A DNA stretch of 64,000 nt from Anthopleura xanthogrammica (lineage: Eukaryota; Cnidaria; Anthozoa; Actiniaria; Actiniidae), in NCBI GenBank assembly GCA_964019055.1, contig OZ025222.1, positions 8,231,029 through 8,295,028 on the forward strand, given 5' to 3'. Both the position numbers and the translations under genes were made by a program. Below, one piece after another: positions 44,559 to 56,430 of this stretch. Within the stretch, counting starts at the first letter, position 1. Each line of letters opens with the position of its first letter. The notes below the pieces were generated by a model. The model saw nothing but the letters and a program-made list of their open reading frames with translations, was not told the DNA's origin and ran no database searches.

Positions 44559-45550
44559 GAGCGGATGCCCGTAACAGTCGAGAATCTCAAGTCAGATGAA
44601 TAAATTCGAATTTTTTTTTATTTCACCAAATGATCCCATTTAGTGTTCCTATCATGGAAAAAATACTAAAAAGTTGATGCGAATTTTTTTTCTGGCGATC
44701 TTTACGAAATTTTGGTTTGGCGGTAAATTAGCCGATTTTCACACCCGAACTGACTGATTTATAAGCTTACTTTGTGGTACTGCTGACGGCTAAATATAAA
44801 ACCGATTAATCTAATATTTCTCTCACATATTAAGACACTCTTAAAGTTTGATTTTGCATTAGAAGTTTGTTTTTAAGTTGGCTATTTATTTTTTTATAGT
44901 TTTTTTTGTGAACCCCATTTTCGTGGTCTTGAAAAACATGCGAAAATTGGCTAAGTTTAACGGCCAAAAACCTTTCCTGGTACCTAAAACTTCGAGACAA
45001 AAATTACAGTCAGCCAAAGCCTGGTTATTATTTGTCATCTCACAGAAGTTTCATGCTTGGACTCGAAGTGGTTTGGTGTTGACAAACCAAAGTTTGAAGT
45101 GAAGTGTATCCGGCTAAAGAGTCACGCCAACCGAAGCGTTACGCTTAACGCGTCTATAGTACATCGAAGAAATTACATTCAAAAGGTTCCCTCGACTTGA
45201 ATTTTATTGGTTCATGATCTAAAATACAAAGAATGTATTTTGAAATGCATATACGACATTTCCGCTTTTTAAAGTGAGTCGGAAACCGGAGTAATATTAA
45301 AAGCCGATTAGACGAATTTCATGTCAAACTAGTACAGATGTAAACAAATAAGCCGACATGTACAATAGTTGAATGGTAACTATTTTTTGTGGATTTAACA
45401 TTAGCACTCTTCTAAAATTGATCGTATCTGTCTTTTATAGAGGTTTTAATTCTGTATGCACTCAAATAATTAGAACTGAAGCAATTATTAGTATACCATA
45501 TGATAATATTGTGTGACATCCATTGTCGTCTATATATAGTACATATGTAC
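44559..45550. repeat. Left arm of the composite transposon
   Basis: Begins gagcggatgcccgtaacagt and ends atagtacatatgtac. Inverse of 52138-53129. Confidence 0.92.
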
Positions 45551-45792
45551 AGCTCTACTGATGGCATGATAAAGCTAAATAATTAGAATTATAAGTGTTC
45601 AGTACTGTAGACAAGTGAAATCGGATTTGTACCTCCATTTCCATAAACTTTGATATGCATCCTGTACAATACAATATTTTTTTATAGTTGCTTTTGATAT
45701 AGTACATACACGACTTCCATAACCTCTGGTGAAGCGCGGACACTGGGGACGAGTTTGCACGGAAACGAGGCCACCAAGGCCTCAAAATCAAA

Positions 45793-47841
45793 ATGGCGTC
45801 TAGCGTTAGTCAAACTCAGAATGTTTCTCTCTCTGAAAACGATATACCTGGTGCTTCTCTTCTCGGAAGAAAGCCAGAGGAACTGAAGAATGATGAGTTA
45901 AAGTTCTGGCTGAAGTGTAGAGGCGATCTTGCCAAAGGACTCAAAACCAAAGCTCAATTAGTAAAGAGGTAAAATTCGCACTTCGATTCTTTTATTATTT
46001 TATCGACTGTTTATTTATAGACAGCGAAGAAAACATGTTTTACACCGATCATTTCCTTACAGAAATGCTTTATTTGCAGGGTTTATGAATACATCGAAAG
46101 AGGAAAAGATAAAAATGTGGTTGATCCATCTGAAAACAACATATTTTCACGAAGGAAAGAACAACGAAGCGTCCAAAACGTGGTTAGCAGCGATAGTGAC
46201 GAGCGCGTGGAATTTCCAACGCATGGTTGGGGAACGTCCCTTGAAAAGATGCCTCTTTTTACAAGAGCAGAAATGAACACTCACGTAGTCAAGTCTGGCA
46301 AGCGCCTAGCCAATAAAGATCACCATTCTGTACCCACAATGTTAAGGAAGGCCAAGAGATTTTTGGATGATGAGTACTTAGAAAACATCCAATGTGTAAG
46401 CGATGATAAATACTTCTTTTTCGAGGCCAAATGCTGTCATAGCTTTCGAAAAAATGATCCTCCACACAAACTGAGGCTTGCATTATGTATCCTGACTGGA
46501 GATGTGAAGAAAAGTGTATGTACATGTGTAGCAGGAAGAGTTGGTTATTGCAACCATATACTTGCTTTAATGTTTAAGCTGTGTAAGTTCTCTCTATACG
46601 ACTGTCAGCGAACAACTGAACTAGTCCAAGAGGAGGACCAGCAACCAAATTGCTCATCAACTTCTCTTCTACAAAAGTGGCATAAGAAAGGTGGTGGCTC
46701 AAACATTGCCCCTGAACCTGTACTAGAAGTATTAGTAAAGAAATCAAAGATGGAAGGTGAATTATCAAAGTCATGTGTAAAGCCTCTACTGTATGAAGCC
46801 AGGGCCAAACCAGAGCATTCAGAATCAGATGAAAAGTCTTTAAAAGCTAATTTTTATAACATTAATTCCAACTGTGGCTTTGCACAAATATTTAATGATG
46901 CATCAAATATAGACAATAAGAACACTAAGTATGGACAATTTAAGGTTGGCTCAACTCTTGCCCATCAAGTTGCTTTTACTGAATCAAACTTTAAGGCTGT
47001 GGCTGACATCAGCTCAGTTCCGAGAGCATTATTGCCTACAGTCCACACAGATTATCCTAACTTTGATCAGTCGAACAAAGCTGAAATGGATGTTCCAAAT
47101 GACTTGACTGAAAATGGACGCAAACTTTTAGAAAGGCTACACCTAAGTCAAGAGGATATTAATAAATTAGAGAAGCAAACACAAGAACAGTCAGAATCTA
47201 CAAGGTGAAAAGATGAGAGACGGCACAGGTTTACAGCATCAAATTTCCACATGATATCAAGACGCCAGAGAAACCATGATACTTTTGCAGAGAATCTCAT
47301 CAATCCAAAAGTAGTTTACTGTAGGAATTTTGAACATGGCATAAAGTATGAACCAATTGCTCTCATTGCATATGAGAAATTTATGCACAGCAGGCAAACA
47401 CCTGTTCAAGTTTTGAAGTGTGGTTTAGTAATTGACAAAGGATACCCAATCCTTGGTGCTACCCCAGATGCAAGAGTTATTGATCCTATGTGCATCCATC
47501 CCTTTGGCATTGCAGAGGTGAAATGCCCGATTACTAAATTTCAAGTGACACCTCTTGATGCAAGTAGTGATCCAAATTTCTTCATGGAGAAGCGTGGGGA
47601 CGATCAGTGTTACTTGAAGGAGTCCCATCCTTACTATGCTCAAGTACAAGGACAGCTTGGTATAACTGGAGTTGAATGGTGTGACTTTATTGTTTACACA
47701 AAGGTTGGTGTGTATGTCCAAAGAATCAAAAGAAACTGTCAGTTTTGGGAACAATTAAAAGAGAAACTACATGGATATTATTGTAATCATTTTATTAAGT
47801 TTGCTTCTTCATCTTCAGGTATTGACACAAATATCAATTAA
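45793..47841 (+). pseudogene. SAP-SWIM-YqaJ nuclease-like protein of the ISL2EU transposon, one in-frame stop
   Basis: Exon 1 (45793-45968) starts at the first ATG after the inverted end and joins exon 2 (46080-47841) across a 111-nt GT-AG intron in phase. The product is about 645 codons. Residues 18-62 resemble a SAP-type helix pair (SLLGRKPEELKNDELKFWL). Near residue 205 is a SWIM zinc finger, CTC-x7-CNH. From about 445 is a YqaJ exonuclease domain: YEPIALIAYE, LGATPDARV, EVKCP and HPYYAQVQGQLGITG, giving the E, D, E-x-K and Q of the lambda-exonuclease-like fold. A TGA at 47206-47208 interrupts the frame just before the YqaJ domain; both sides are otherwise intact, so the loss is recent or the codon is read through. 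The protein's role in transposition is not established. Confidence 0.85.
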
Positions 47842-48674
47842 AAGGTTACTGTGACTTGAAACAACCACTGTTAAAAATGTTTGTACATATACAAATTTAC
47901 ATGTACATATATATTTATCATTTTTTGAATGATTTGGAGTGTATTTTATCTAATAGTGTATGCCTAGAACTGAAACAAATGTATACAACTGAGGCTGATG
48001 AGTATTGACACTTAAGGCATACATTGAACATGAACCATGTGAATTATACTGTATCAAGTAGTAGAGTACAAGCACTGAAAGTTTGCAACACTTTGCACTA
48101 TTATCTACAAAATAAGCCTGGTTTACACAGCGTCATAATCATAATAATAAGATAAACAAAGAAATTTGATAAGGAGTCATAAGTTTGTATTTGTCTTCTA
48201 GTCACCTAGGAGATAACAAATCTTTTGTTTTCTTTATTATGATTATGACACTCATGTGAACCAGGCTTTATTCTGCAAACTTTTAATATTTGTACTCTAA
48301 AGAATGCAAATTGCTAAAAATTATATATTGCTTTTAACATTAGGTTTGTGTTTCATGGGTTTAGAGTTGTAATATTTAACTTGTTTACTGCTAACAGTTA
48401 GTAGTATACCCATTTGGTTTTATTTAATCACTGGTTAAGTGCAACAACTCATAATTACTCATATTATGTATTCTAGTCTTGTACTCTGATTCCTAGTTAT
48501 TAGAATCCAAGGATCACTATATAACTTATGAAAACATGTTTTCAAATTGCATTGTAGATAAATTGTACTACTTCATTGCATGAGAAAAAAACTCTAATAA
48601 ATTATATTTATCTAAATAAACACTATTATCACTACTAAGACATAACTGTTTAGTGCTGCTGTATTACATTGCAT
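47842..48674. other. Convergent 3' region of the transposon
   Basis: AT-rich spacer between the two transposon genes, with AATAAA on the plus strand near 48596. A small inverted repeat occurs (aagcctggtttacacagcgt near 48114 and gtgaaccaggctt near 48255), probably another MITE of about 155 bp. Confidence 0.55.
48114..48272. mobile_element. Small MITE in the convergent spacer
   Basis: The sequence taagcctggtttacacagcg with tcataatcataataa on the left pairs with ttattatgattatgacactc and gtgaaccaggctt on the right. Confidence 0.6.
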
Positions 48675-50052
48675 TTAATCAATAGTATTGTGATTGACAG
48701 ATATTATATTGGGCTGTCCATTGCACAAAATAGCACAAACTGTCCATATCTGGTTGATCAAACCAAATTGATGTAATGGTATAACTCTATCGAATATATG
48801 GAAGTTCTTTATTTTGTTTATAGCACGCTCGACGTGAATCCTCAGGCCTGCAATTTCTTGTGTCTTAATGACATCTTCAGCAGGCATCTGCTCTGAGCTT
48901 CCGAGAAAGGGGGGTAGATTTAAGGATACATCTATTGGCAGAAGATCATCAATGGTAAAACCTTTATCAGCCATCACTGAATCGTTTTTGTCAAAAGGGA
49001 GATCCAAAAAACCACTTCTCGTTACAATTTCTCGGTCTGAAATGCCACCAGTGTACAGTTGGCTTACAAAGGTAATTGCACCACCTGGTGAAATCCCAAC
49101 CAACCCTTTCAATGTAGTGTGGTTTTTATAACTACTGAACAATTCACCATTTAATTGAAGGCTGCTTGGCATTTGGCACTTTATCTCTGTGCAATCAATG
49201 ATCACCCTCGTTGAAGCATACTTTGCCAAAAAATCTTCTGGCATAGTATTATTGATAACTTGTCTTGAGAGCCATAGATTTACTCCACCAAGCTTCAAAA
49301 ACATGAAGTTGAGCCATGTTATGAAAGTCCTACTCACTGTTGACAAGGATATGTCAAACAAATTAGCTAGATGTTCTTCGGGAAATCCTTGTCTAAGACG
49401 ACACATTACTAAGAAATACTCCTGTAAAGGGTTTAGTGTCCTTGGTCTTCCTCCTCTGTCTGGATGTAATTCACCAGGAGAGAAATTTGTATTCCATGCA
49501 TTCCAGTACCTGATATTCTCTCCTTTTTGACCGGGATTGAGGTATCTGTAGATAGCCATAAACGCATCCCAGTTCTCGAAGCCCGTATAAAAATGCGCTG
49601 CCTTTTCGTTTGACATAAAGCGATCGAGTGTAAAAACTTTCCGTTTAAGTTTTTCAATGTTTTTTTCTAGTTCTTTCACCTGGCTTTGAAGTTCCTTCAC
49701 TTCTTGTTGAATAATTAGAATTCTCTCACCTCTCGTGGTGACTTCCGTTACAATGGTTTCGAACTCATTTGCATCGCAGTCGGTCTGAGTAGCAATATCT
49801 ACAAAGACTAAAGGAACTAGGCTTTAAAAGATACTTCCCTGCTAGTGTTTTTTTTATATCTCTTTCTCTGAAATGTCTAGAACAGACTTTTGTTGCCTCA
49901 GTGATCTTAAAATCTTCTTCTCTCCTAATAGCATGTTTCCACTTGTTTTTTAAACTTTTCTCGCTAGGGAATTTATAGAATGAAATCCTATTGCCATCTT
50001 CATCTTTATACCCTTTCTTCTTGCAATCGTAGACACAGCAATGACAAGGCAT
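48675..50052 (-). pseudogene. THAP-DDE transposase of the ISL2EU transposon, one frameshift
   Basis: The first ATG is at 50052-50050. The N-terminus is a THAP zinc finger: C-x4-C, K-W-K, and CSRHF (C-x2-H). The frame ends early, but the next frame over continues the expected THAP end (LVPLVF) and then VDIATQTD, a coiled coil (KELQSQVKELEKNIEKLKRK), a helix-turn-helix segment (FPEEHLANLFDISLSTVSRT) and a DDE_4-type nuclease with D in IIDCTEI, D in MADKGF and E in HVERAI, ending at 48675. A single indel near 49815-49828 therefore breaks one fused protein of about 459 residues. The enzyme would bind the ends and cut and join the element. The catalytic triad is intact. Confidence 0.87.
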
Positions 50053-50246
50053 TGTCCTTGTAGCATTCAAACATAACGGACCACAATAGCTTAATAATAA
50101 TGCTTGTATAAAGAATAAATACCGATATGTTCGTCTAGCACGCTTCGCGAGTCACGTTTGTTTTGATTTTGAGGCCTTGGTGGCCTCGTTTCCGTGCAAA
50201 CTCGTTCCCAGTGTCCGCGCTTCACCAGAGGTTATGGAAGTCGTGT

Positions 50247-50523
50247 ATATTAGAGTACACGTGGTACAATACAAAAGAACCTAAAGTGTGATGAAAACCA
50301 TTCTATTAAACCTTGAGTAATTGCTCTCTTATCAAAATTGCAATCAAAAGTGGCAAGAATTGAGACACTGTTATATATTTACCGAAACCATTATTCGCTG
50401 AAGGCGAAGTGACTATCAGTGAATAGTTAGAGCTGTGAGTTTTCTCATAACTAGGGTTTTTAAGGGCCACTTGCTTTTATGCACTGCAAAGTGCACTGAT
50501 AGTAACAAAACACTGTACAGATC
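50247..50523. other. Inner sequence of the outer element
   Basis: Contains attattcgctgaaggcgaag and related short repeats near 50391-50425 with a small inverted match; no gene. Confidence 0.4.
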
Positions 50524-50639
50524 TAGACCCTTGGCAAAGTGTTGTGTTTTTCGCACTTGACGTCATATTTATCTTGAGTTTGAAAGAAATGGAACTGTGA
50601 CGTTAAGTGCGGAAAACACTTCAGGCCTTTTTGGGTCTA
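50524..50639. mobile_element. Short MITE, 116 bp
   Basis: The left TAGACCCTTGGCAAAGTGTT pairs with the right end TTTTTGGGTCTA, including cgcacttgacgtca/tgacgttaagtgcg. Confidence 0.7.
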
Positions 50640-51264
50640 TAGAATCAGTGACAGGTTGTGGCAATTCTACTTTTTTGTAAAATCGTGAATTCAGAAACTA
50701 AAAATCCCAATAAATTCAGGTTTTAGAATTTTTTCTCTTTTTCACAACGCCAATATTCCTACCTTTTTTAAAGATTTTAAGAATAAATTCCAATGATGGG
50801 AAAAGGTACCTTTTTATTCCATAAAAAGATAGGAAACTTAATGCATAATCTCTTTAATGGATGTGATGAAATTTCCCACCTTTTTTTAAGTTTCACCTTT
50901 TGAAAGAAATCCGAAAAGCGGATAAAAAGGTACCTTTATTGCCCTTGTGCGAGGTGAAAAACCTGAGTAACAAAAGCTACCCTTTTCTATCGTACTAGCC
51001 ACTTACTATATTAATATTAATTGATTAATTAAATAAATTGACAAACTATGCCGAAAGATGTCATCATATGTTTATTACTAATCAATATTAATTTTAATAG
51101 GCTAACCGTTTTATTTCCCGCCGATTCTAAATTATCATTTCCCGCCTAAATGTCACGTGACTGTGAGAAAAAATTCTAAAATCTGAATTTATTGGGATTT
51201 TTAGTTTCTGAATTCACAATTTTACAAAAAAGTAGAATTGCCACAACCTGTCACTGATTCTATA
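50638..51264. mobile_element. MITE with ends of about 100 bp
   Basis: The left TATAGAATCAGTGACAGGTT is the inverse of the right end. The arms differ at few positions over about 100 bp. The interior has several ccttttta/taaaaagg inverted motifs. Confidence 0.85.
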
Positions 51265-51429
51265 GGTAAATTCATTGGAGGACGAGGGAATTCCACGTTG
51301 AATTTCACGAGATAAATCAATATCGCACGAATCGCGGAGTCCGCGGAGCGATGATTATAAACAGGAGACAATACCCTGGACATTTTGTTGCAGTTGTTAC
51401 AAATAATCCCGCTTCCGACACCTATATCT

Positions 51430-51821
51430 ACGGTGGCTTATAAAGGACTTCTTAAAGAGTGAGATAATTTTCTAAAAAGTGAATTTTCTGAGAAGCGAAG
51501 TTCATGGAAATCCATTGAAATGTCTTTGATTGACGGCCCACTAAGTCCACGTCTAGAGGCGAGACGTTTTGTCTCGAACTGATCACAGTTTAAGATAAAA
51601 ATTATCTCACTTTTTAGAAAAAATATCTTACTCTTTAAGAAAAATTATCTTGTAGTTTTACAAAAATTATCTCACTTTTTAGAAAAATTATCTCACTTTT
51701 TAAGAAAAATTATCTCACTCTTTAAGAAAAATGATCTCACTTTTTAGAAAATTATCTCACTCTTTAAGAAAAATTATCTCACTTTTTAGAAAATTATCTC
51801 ATGTCCTTTATAAACCACCGT
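51430..51821. mobile_element. MITE containing a tandem repeat of about 22 bp
   Basis: Ends cggtggcttataaaggact and gtcctttataaaccaccg are inverse. The interior (51590-51800) has about nine units of aattatctcactttttaaga. Confidence 0.8.
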
Positions 51822-52137
51822 ATATGTCATCGCAAAAAAAAAATTATCTAAAAATAATAACAAAACAGTTATAAAAGTAAATTGAGATTTTTCAAGTTTA
51901 ACATTTTATTACAATGTTCACGTGATATGGCACATTTGTGATTTGTCATGCTGAGTGCTAGTGTTGAACCTTGAACACACAATGAAACCAACAGCTACTT
52001 GGTCAGCAGATTATCAGATATTAACACGGATATCATATGCAATCTTGAATGAATGCATTGAATGAATCATACAAGATTCATAGTTAAAGTGACATTATTA
52101 ACAAGTAGCATTACAGACCAATAGAGACCATTACCTT
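51822..52137. other. No feature seen
   Basis: AT-rich inner part of the outer element. Confidence 0.4.
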
Positions 52138-53129
52138 GTACACATGTACTATATATAGACGACAATGGATGTCACACAATATTATCATATGGTATACTAA
52201 TAATTGCTTCAGTTCTAATTATTTGAGTGCATACAGAATTAAAACCTCTATAAAAGACAGATACGATCAATTTTAGAAGAGTGCTAATGTTAAATCCACA
52301 AAAAATAGTTACCATTCAACTATTGTACATGTCGGCTTATTTGTTTACATCTGTACTAGTTTGACATGAAATTCGTCTAATCGGCTTTTAATATTACTCC
52401 GGTTTCCGACTCACTTTAAAAAGCGGAAATGTCGTATATGCATTTCAAAATACATTCTTTGTATTTTAGATCATGAACCAATAAAATTCAAGTCGAGGGA
52501 ACCTTTTGAATGTAATTTCTTCGATGTACTATAGACGCGTTAAGCGTAACGCTTCGGTTGGCGTGACTCTTTAGCCGGATACACTTCACTTCAAACTTTG
52601 GTTTGTCAACACCAAACCACTTCGAGTCCAAGCATGAAACTTCTGTGAGATGACAAATAATAACCAGGCTTTGGCTGACTGTAATTTTTGTCTCGAAGTT
52701 TTAGGTACCAGGAAAGGTTTTTGGCCGTTAAACTTAGCCAATTTTCGCATGTTTTTCAAGACCACGAAAATGGGGTTCACAAAAAAAACTATAAAAAAAT
52801 AAATAGCCAACTTAAAAACAAACTTCTAATGCAAAATCAAACTTTAAGAGTGTCTTAATATGTGAGAGAAATATTAGATTAATCGGTTTTATATTTAGCC
52901 GTCAGCAGTACCACAAAGTAAGCTTATAAATCAGTCAGTTCGGGTGTGAAAATCGGCTAATTTACCGCCAAACCAAAATTTCGTAAAGATCGCCAGAAAA
53001 AAAATTCGCATCAACTTTTTAGTATTTTTTCCATGATAGGAACACTAAATGGGATCATTTGGTGAAATAAAAAAAAATTCGAATTTATTCATCTGACTTG
53101 AGATTCTCGACTGTTACGGGCATCCGCTC
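52138..53129. repeat. Right arm of the composite transposon
   Basis: Inverse of 44559-45550, same length. Ends ccgctc followed by TTAA (53130-53133). Confidence 0.92.
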
Positions 53130-53235
53130 TTAAGTAGATAGAATAATTTAGTAAACTGAAGAAATGGAAGGATTTTAAAACTATATGTAATGAGCAACAA
53201 AGATATGTATGATGATGGAAAATGAAATTTAAATT

Positions 53236-53346
53236 TGATCATACCATACTGAATGGACTCAGGAAAATTCTGAGCCCCAGATGGGAATCGAACCCACGAC
53301 CCTCCGTATGCTAGTCGGACGCTCTACCACTGAGCTGCTGGAGACT
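53236..53346 (-). mobile_element. tRNA-like SINE unit
   Basis: On the minus strand the tRNA-like part (53271-53346) has agctcagtggtagagcg, the loop ctagcat and gtgggttcgattccc, a better-preserved version of the core at 28655-28722. It is followed by ctgagtccattcagtatgg, the inner part of the palindromic arms. A possible tRNA-Ala(AGC) ancestor; the acceptor stem pairs only in part. Confidence 0.65.
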
Positions 53347-53466
53347 CTAATGTCGAGTAGGTCGTTAATGTGGTTTTAATTGTGACAAACGTACCGTATA
53401 AGCTACAGTCACAGAAATGTCTAAGGAAAATACATGATAATGTTGGTTTGCGTATGGTGATGGAAT

Positions 53467-53549
53467 ATGAAATGTATATGTGATCGTACCATACGTACCA
53501 TACCATACTGACCATACCCCAGTATGGTACGGTCACATATACATTTCAT
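53467..53549. repeat. 83-bp hairpin of the same foldback family
   Basis: The sequence atgaaatgtatatgtgatcg with its inverse at the right and accatac repeats in the loop. These are the outer arms of 28564-28773 without a tRNA core. Confidence 0.75.
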
Positions 53550-53744
53550 AAAGATATGTATGAAAAGCAATGCTGCTTAATCGGGAGACTGCTGGCTTTG
53601 AATATACTTACAATAAATACTTGTTGTCATGCTTTCCTCGTGATTGTACTGTAAATGAGGATTGTATAGTTTGTGCTCATACCTATGTTTCGAAAGTCTA
53701 TTCAAGCTTCAGGGATGCCTTTATTAAGCAGATGTCTGGTGTTC

Positions 53745-54272
53745 GCTTAAGGAAGCTCACGCGCATCGTTTGTGTGCATCTCTTCTGCGCATATTGCGTG
53801 ACAGCATATGATCTATGTTTTTCAAGATCAAACTCTGTCACGCTCGTTGCGAAAACGATTTCGATCGGCCATATTTCATTACAACAACAGTGACCCTGAT
53901 TTTTTATTTTAGTATTTTTTAAAGAATTACCTAAGCTGTTAGTTTTCCAAATATGAAGAAAAAAATATAGGAAAATCATAATAAAAACAAGTAATATTTA
54001 TCTATAGGTTTTTAGACGGTCGTTTCAAAAAATATTTAGCAATCCATTTAGTTCTTCTACAAAAAAAAATACTTTATTGCTCGACTTGTATGTATTGCAC
54101 GCAAGCCATTTTCGACAAGATAAAGGCTGCCTTTTGATATCATCTGACTCCCAAACAAGAACGGTGACCCCCATTTTTTATTTGCTCATGGAACTTCTAT
54201 GATGGTCCTATCTCACCATGCGAAGTTTGAAGAAAAGATAACGGGAAACTTTTTTGCCCGCCAACGTCCTTG
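53745..54272. mobile_element. Decayed copy of the TTAA-targeting MITE
   Basis: Matches 42273-42915 over most of its length (ttctgcgcatattgcgtgac, aagatcaaactctgtcacgc, gatatcatctgact) with indels; the right end reads gcccgccaacgtcctt. Confidence 0.8.
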
Positions 54273-54279
54273 ATAGATA

Positions 54280-56195
54280 TCAGTATTTTATAGTGTACGC
54301 TTTCGAGGTTTGGTTTCCCAGTAAATAAAGGAAGAACATGCTGGTTCCCCTTTCCCTCTACGTTTAATGATAGTTTTCTGGCAATAGAGACATCAATGTA
54401 GCGCGAAAACTCTACAACTCTACAACTAGTAATGAAAAATATATAATAATGTGAAGTTCTTATATACCCTATTTCACAGACGTATCACTGCGCTTTACAT
54501 TTGTGATCAATGGAGGAATAACAAAAATGTTTATTAGACATATTGGTCAGATAACTGTTAGCTAGTATTAACTTTGTCCTTACCTTTCATTTAAATCCTA
54601 TATTTTTTTGGAATTTCCTACAGGAATCCAGGAGTTTTACTCTTACATGTTCCAAGTTAACTGAACTTTTTGATTTGTTTACCACAATTGCTTATTTATT
54701 AATAGAACTCCTCACGGTGAGGTGATCACGACATGCATGTTACTACAAGTCTGACCATGAGTATGTACATTAAAACAATATGTTATATTAGTTGTAGTAC
54801 AGTTGTAGTACATTATAAAAACTTATCAGTCGTTTTTTTTCCTATTTATTTATATATATTATATATTATATATATTTGAGAGCAATCATAAATGAACTGT
54901 CTTCTGATTTTTTTGATGCAATGATAGATTTTCTAGACTTTTTATACACCATACTGGTAACATACTGGATACGATGACTTGCATGATATGTTTGGGCATG
55001 TAATGTGAACTTTATGCTTTCTCTAGTCACGCGTAAGAAATATTTATTTAGAGAAGTGGCCTTACACAATGACCATGGTATATGTCCGTACAGGTTATAA
55101 ACTGATAAACTCTACACAAGAAATAATTTTCAGCTATGAATAATTATATGAGTAGATGTTGTTGTTTTTTAATTCAACAAATACCATTGTGTATCTTGGC
55201 TAAGGATAGTCCTTTGATATTACCATAGGTAGACGAACAAAAAAAGTTGGACATACATTTTATTTGCAAACTGAAATATCATAAGAAATTCAGCCAATAA
55301 ATTGAGCAGTGATTTAAAAGAAACAACACTGAAAGAATAAAAATTTAGTAAGGATTTCGAGTAAAGATTAGCCCCTACTTACGTATACGTATAAACATCC
55401 ATTTCTTCACAACAACACGATTAAAATGCCCTCGAAAATGGCCGGAGGGTTTAGCGTTTGTTGGGTAAGCTTGATTACACTGATTAATCAAAAACACTGT
55501 TTTAATAAAAGAATAAAAATTTTGAAAAGGAATTAAAAAATACAACATATTAATATATATTTTAATTAAAAAAGGTCGACAATAAATCAATAAATAATTA
55601 ATAATAGTTTAAAAATAATAATAAATGACATAGGAAGATTTAGGTTAGTTTTGCCGCCAACAAGCTTGTCGTCTTCTTTAGACTTGCATATACGTGAAAT
55701 GTGAATCGTTCAATGCCGCAAAATCTCTGCAAAGAGTCACCTCTCCGGTAAATAAGGTGCCAAAATAGAGCCGTTTGTGTTGTCCTTCAATGATACGAGT
55801 ACAATTTATATATTTGGTAAACCTATAGACCCCTTGGACGGGACGTCAATAAAGCGCAGTAGCTTTTATTCACGATAGACCCCATGATGCTTTTGACATT
55901 GTAATGCAGATTAACCACGTAGTTGCTGAGGGGCAAACAATTTTAAATCAGAAGATTTCAACTGCTTTATTGATACGATTTTTAATGTTTTCCAGTAAAT
56001 ATGTGTTAACGTTTTTCTGATAAATGAAATACTTGAATTTTGGCTGTTTTGGACACTAGTTTAGAAAATAAACGGCAGGGGAGAATGTAACAATTCCAAA
56101 ACTATATGTAGATTTTTTGGATAGTTTGAAACAATATTTGGCATACAAATAAAATCCCTAGGATAAGCTGATGTTTTAAAATATGTGAATATAAC
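54280..56195. other. No gene seen
   Basis: AT-rich sequence with an AT-microsatellite at 54850-54875. Short frames have no support. Confidence 0.5.
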
Positions 56196-56199
56196 CTAT

Positions 56200-56430
56200 T
56201 TGGAGGACAAAAACGTTTTGTTCTATCTCCTGATAATTGAAAACCAATTGTTTTGTATTAAAGAAATAATACTTATGCGATTGTCTCACGATTGATCATG
56301 AGAGTGATTGGTAGTGGTCTTGATGATATTGTGAGACGAACGAATAAGTATCATAATTTCTTTAATACTATTCCACAAAGACTAATATTTTTCATTCTAT
56401 TGTTTTGTCCTCCAAATTGAGCTGCATTCC
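56200..56430. mobile_element. Nested foldback elements
   Basis: An outer pair tttggaggacaaaaacgttt and aatgttttgtcctccaaa-like sequence encloses an inner pair taaagaaataatacttatgc and gcataagt-like taagtatcataatttcttta (56260-56372). The outer motif (caatttggaggacaaa) recurs at 56534 and 58536. Confidence 0.65.

Larger units (their letters stand above)
45708..50246. mobile_element. ISL2EU/IS4EU-type DNA transposon
   Basis: Inverted ends of about 85 bp begin ACACGACTTCCATAACCTCT; AT flanks it at both sides (45706-45707, 50247-50248), consistent with a 2-bp target duplication. It carries two convergent genes: a SAP/SWIM/YqaJ nuclease-like protein (plus) and a THAP-DDE transposase (minus). That pair is, to my knowledge, the defining content of this eukaryotic superfamily. 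Each start codon lies just inside an inverted end. It is nested in the 44559-53129 element. Confidence 0.85.
44559..53129. mobile_element. Outer composite DNA transposon with 992-bp inverted arms
   Basis: Left arm 44559-45550 and right arm 52138-53129 are inverted copies of the same length (992 bp), with essentially no difference where I compared them (one mismatch at the inner edge). The right flank is TTAA; the left flank, after removing the MITE, is ATAA, so the target site is TTAA with one change or TA. The centre holds the ISL2EU element and three MITEs; no transposase of its own is visible. Both arms carry the same 74-codon open frame (44878-45102, 52586-52810), which I cannot assign. 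Confidence 0.82.
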
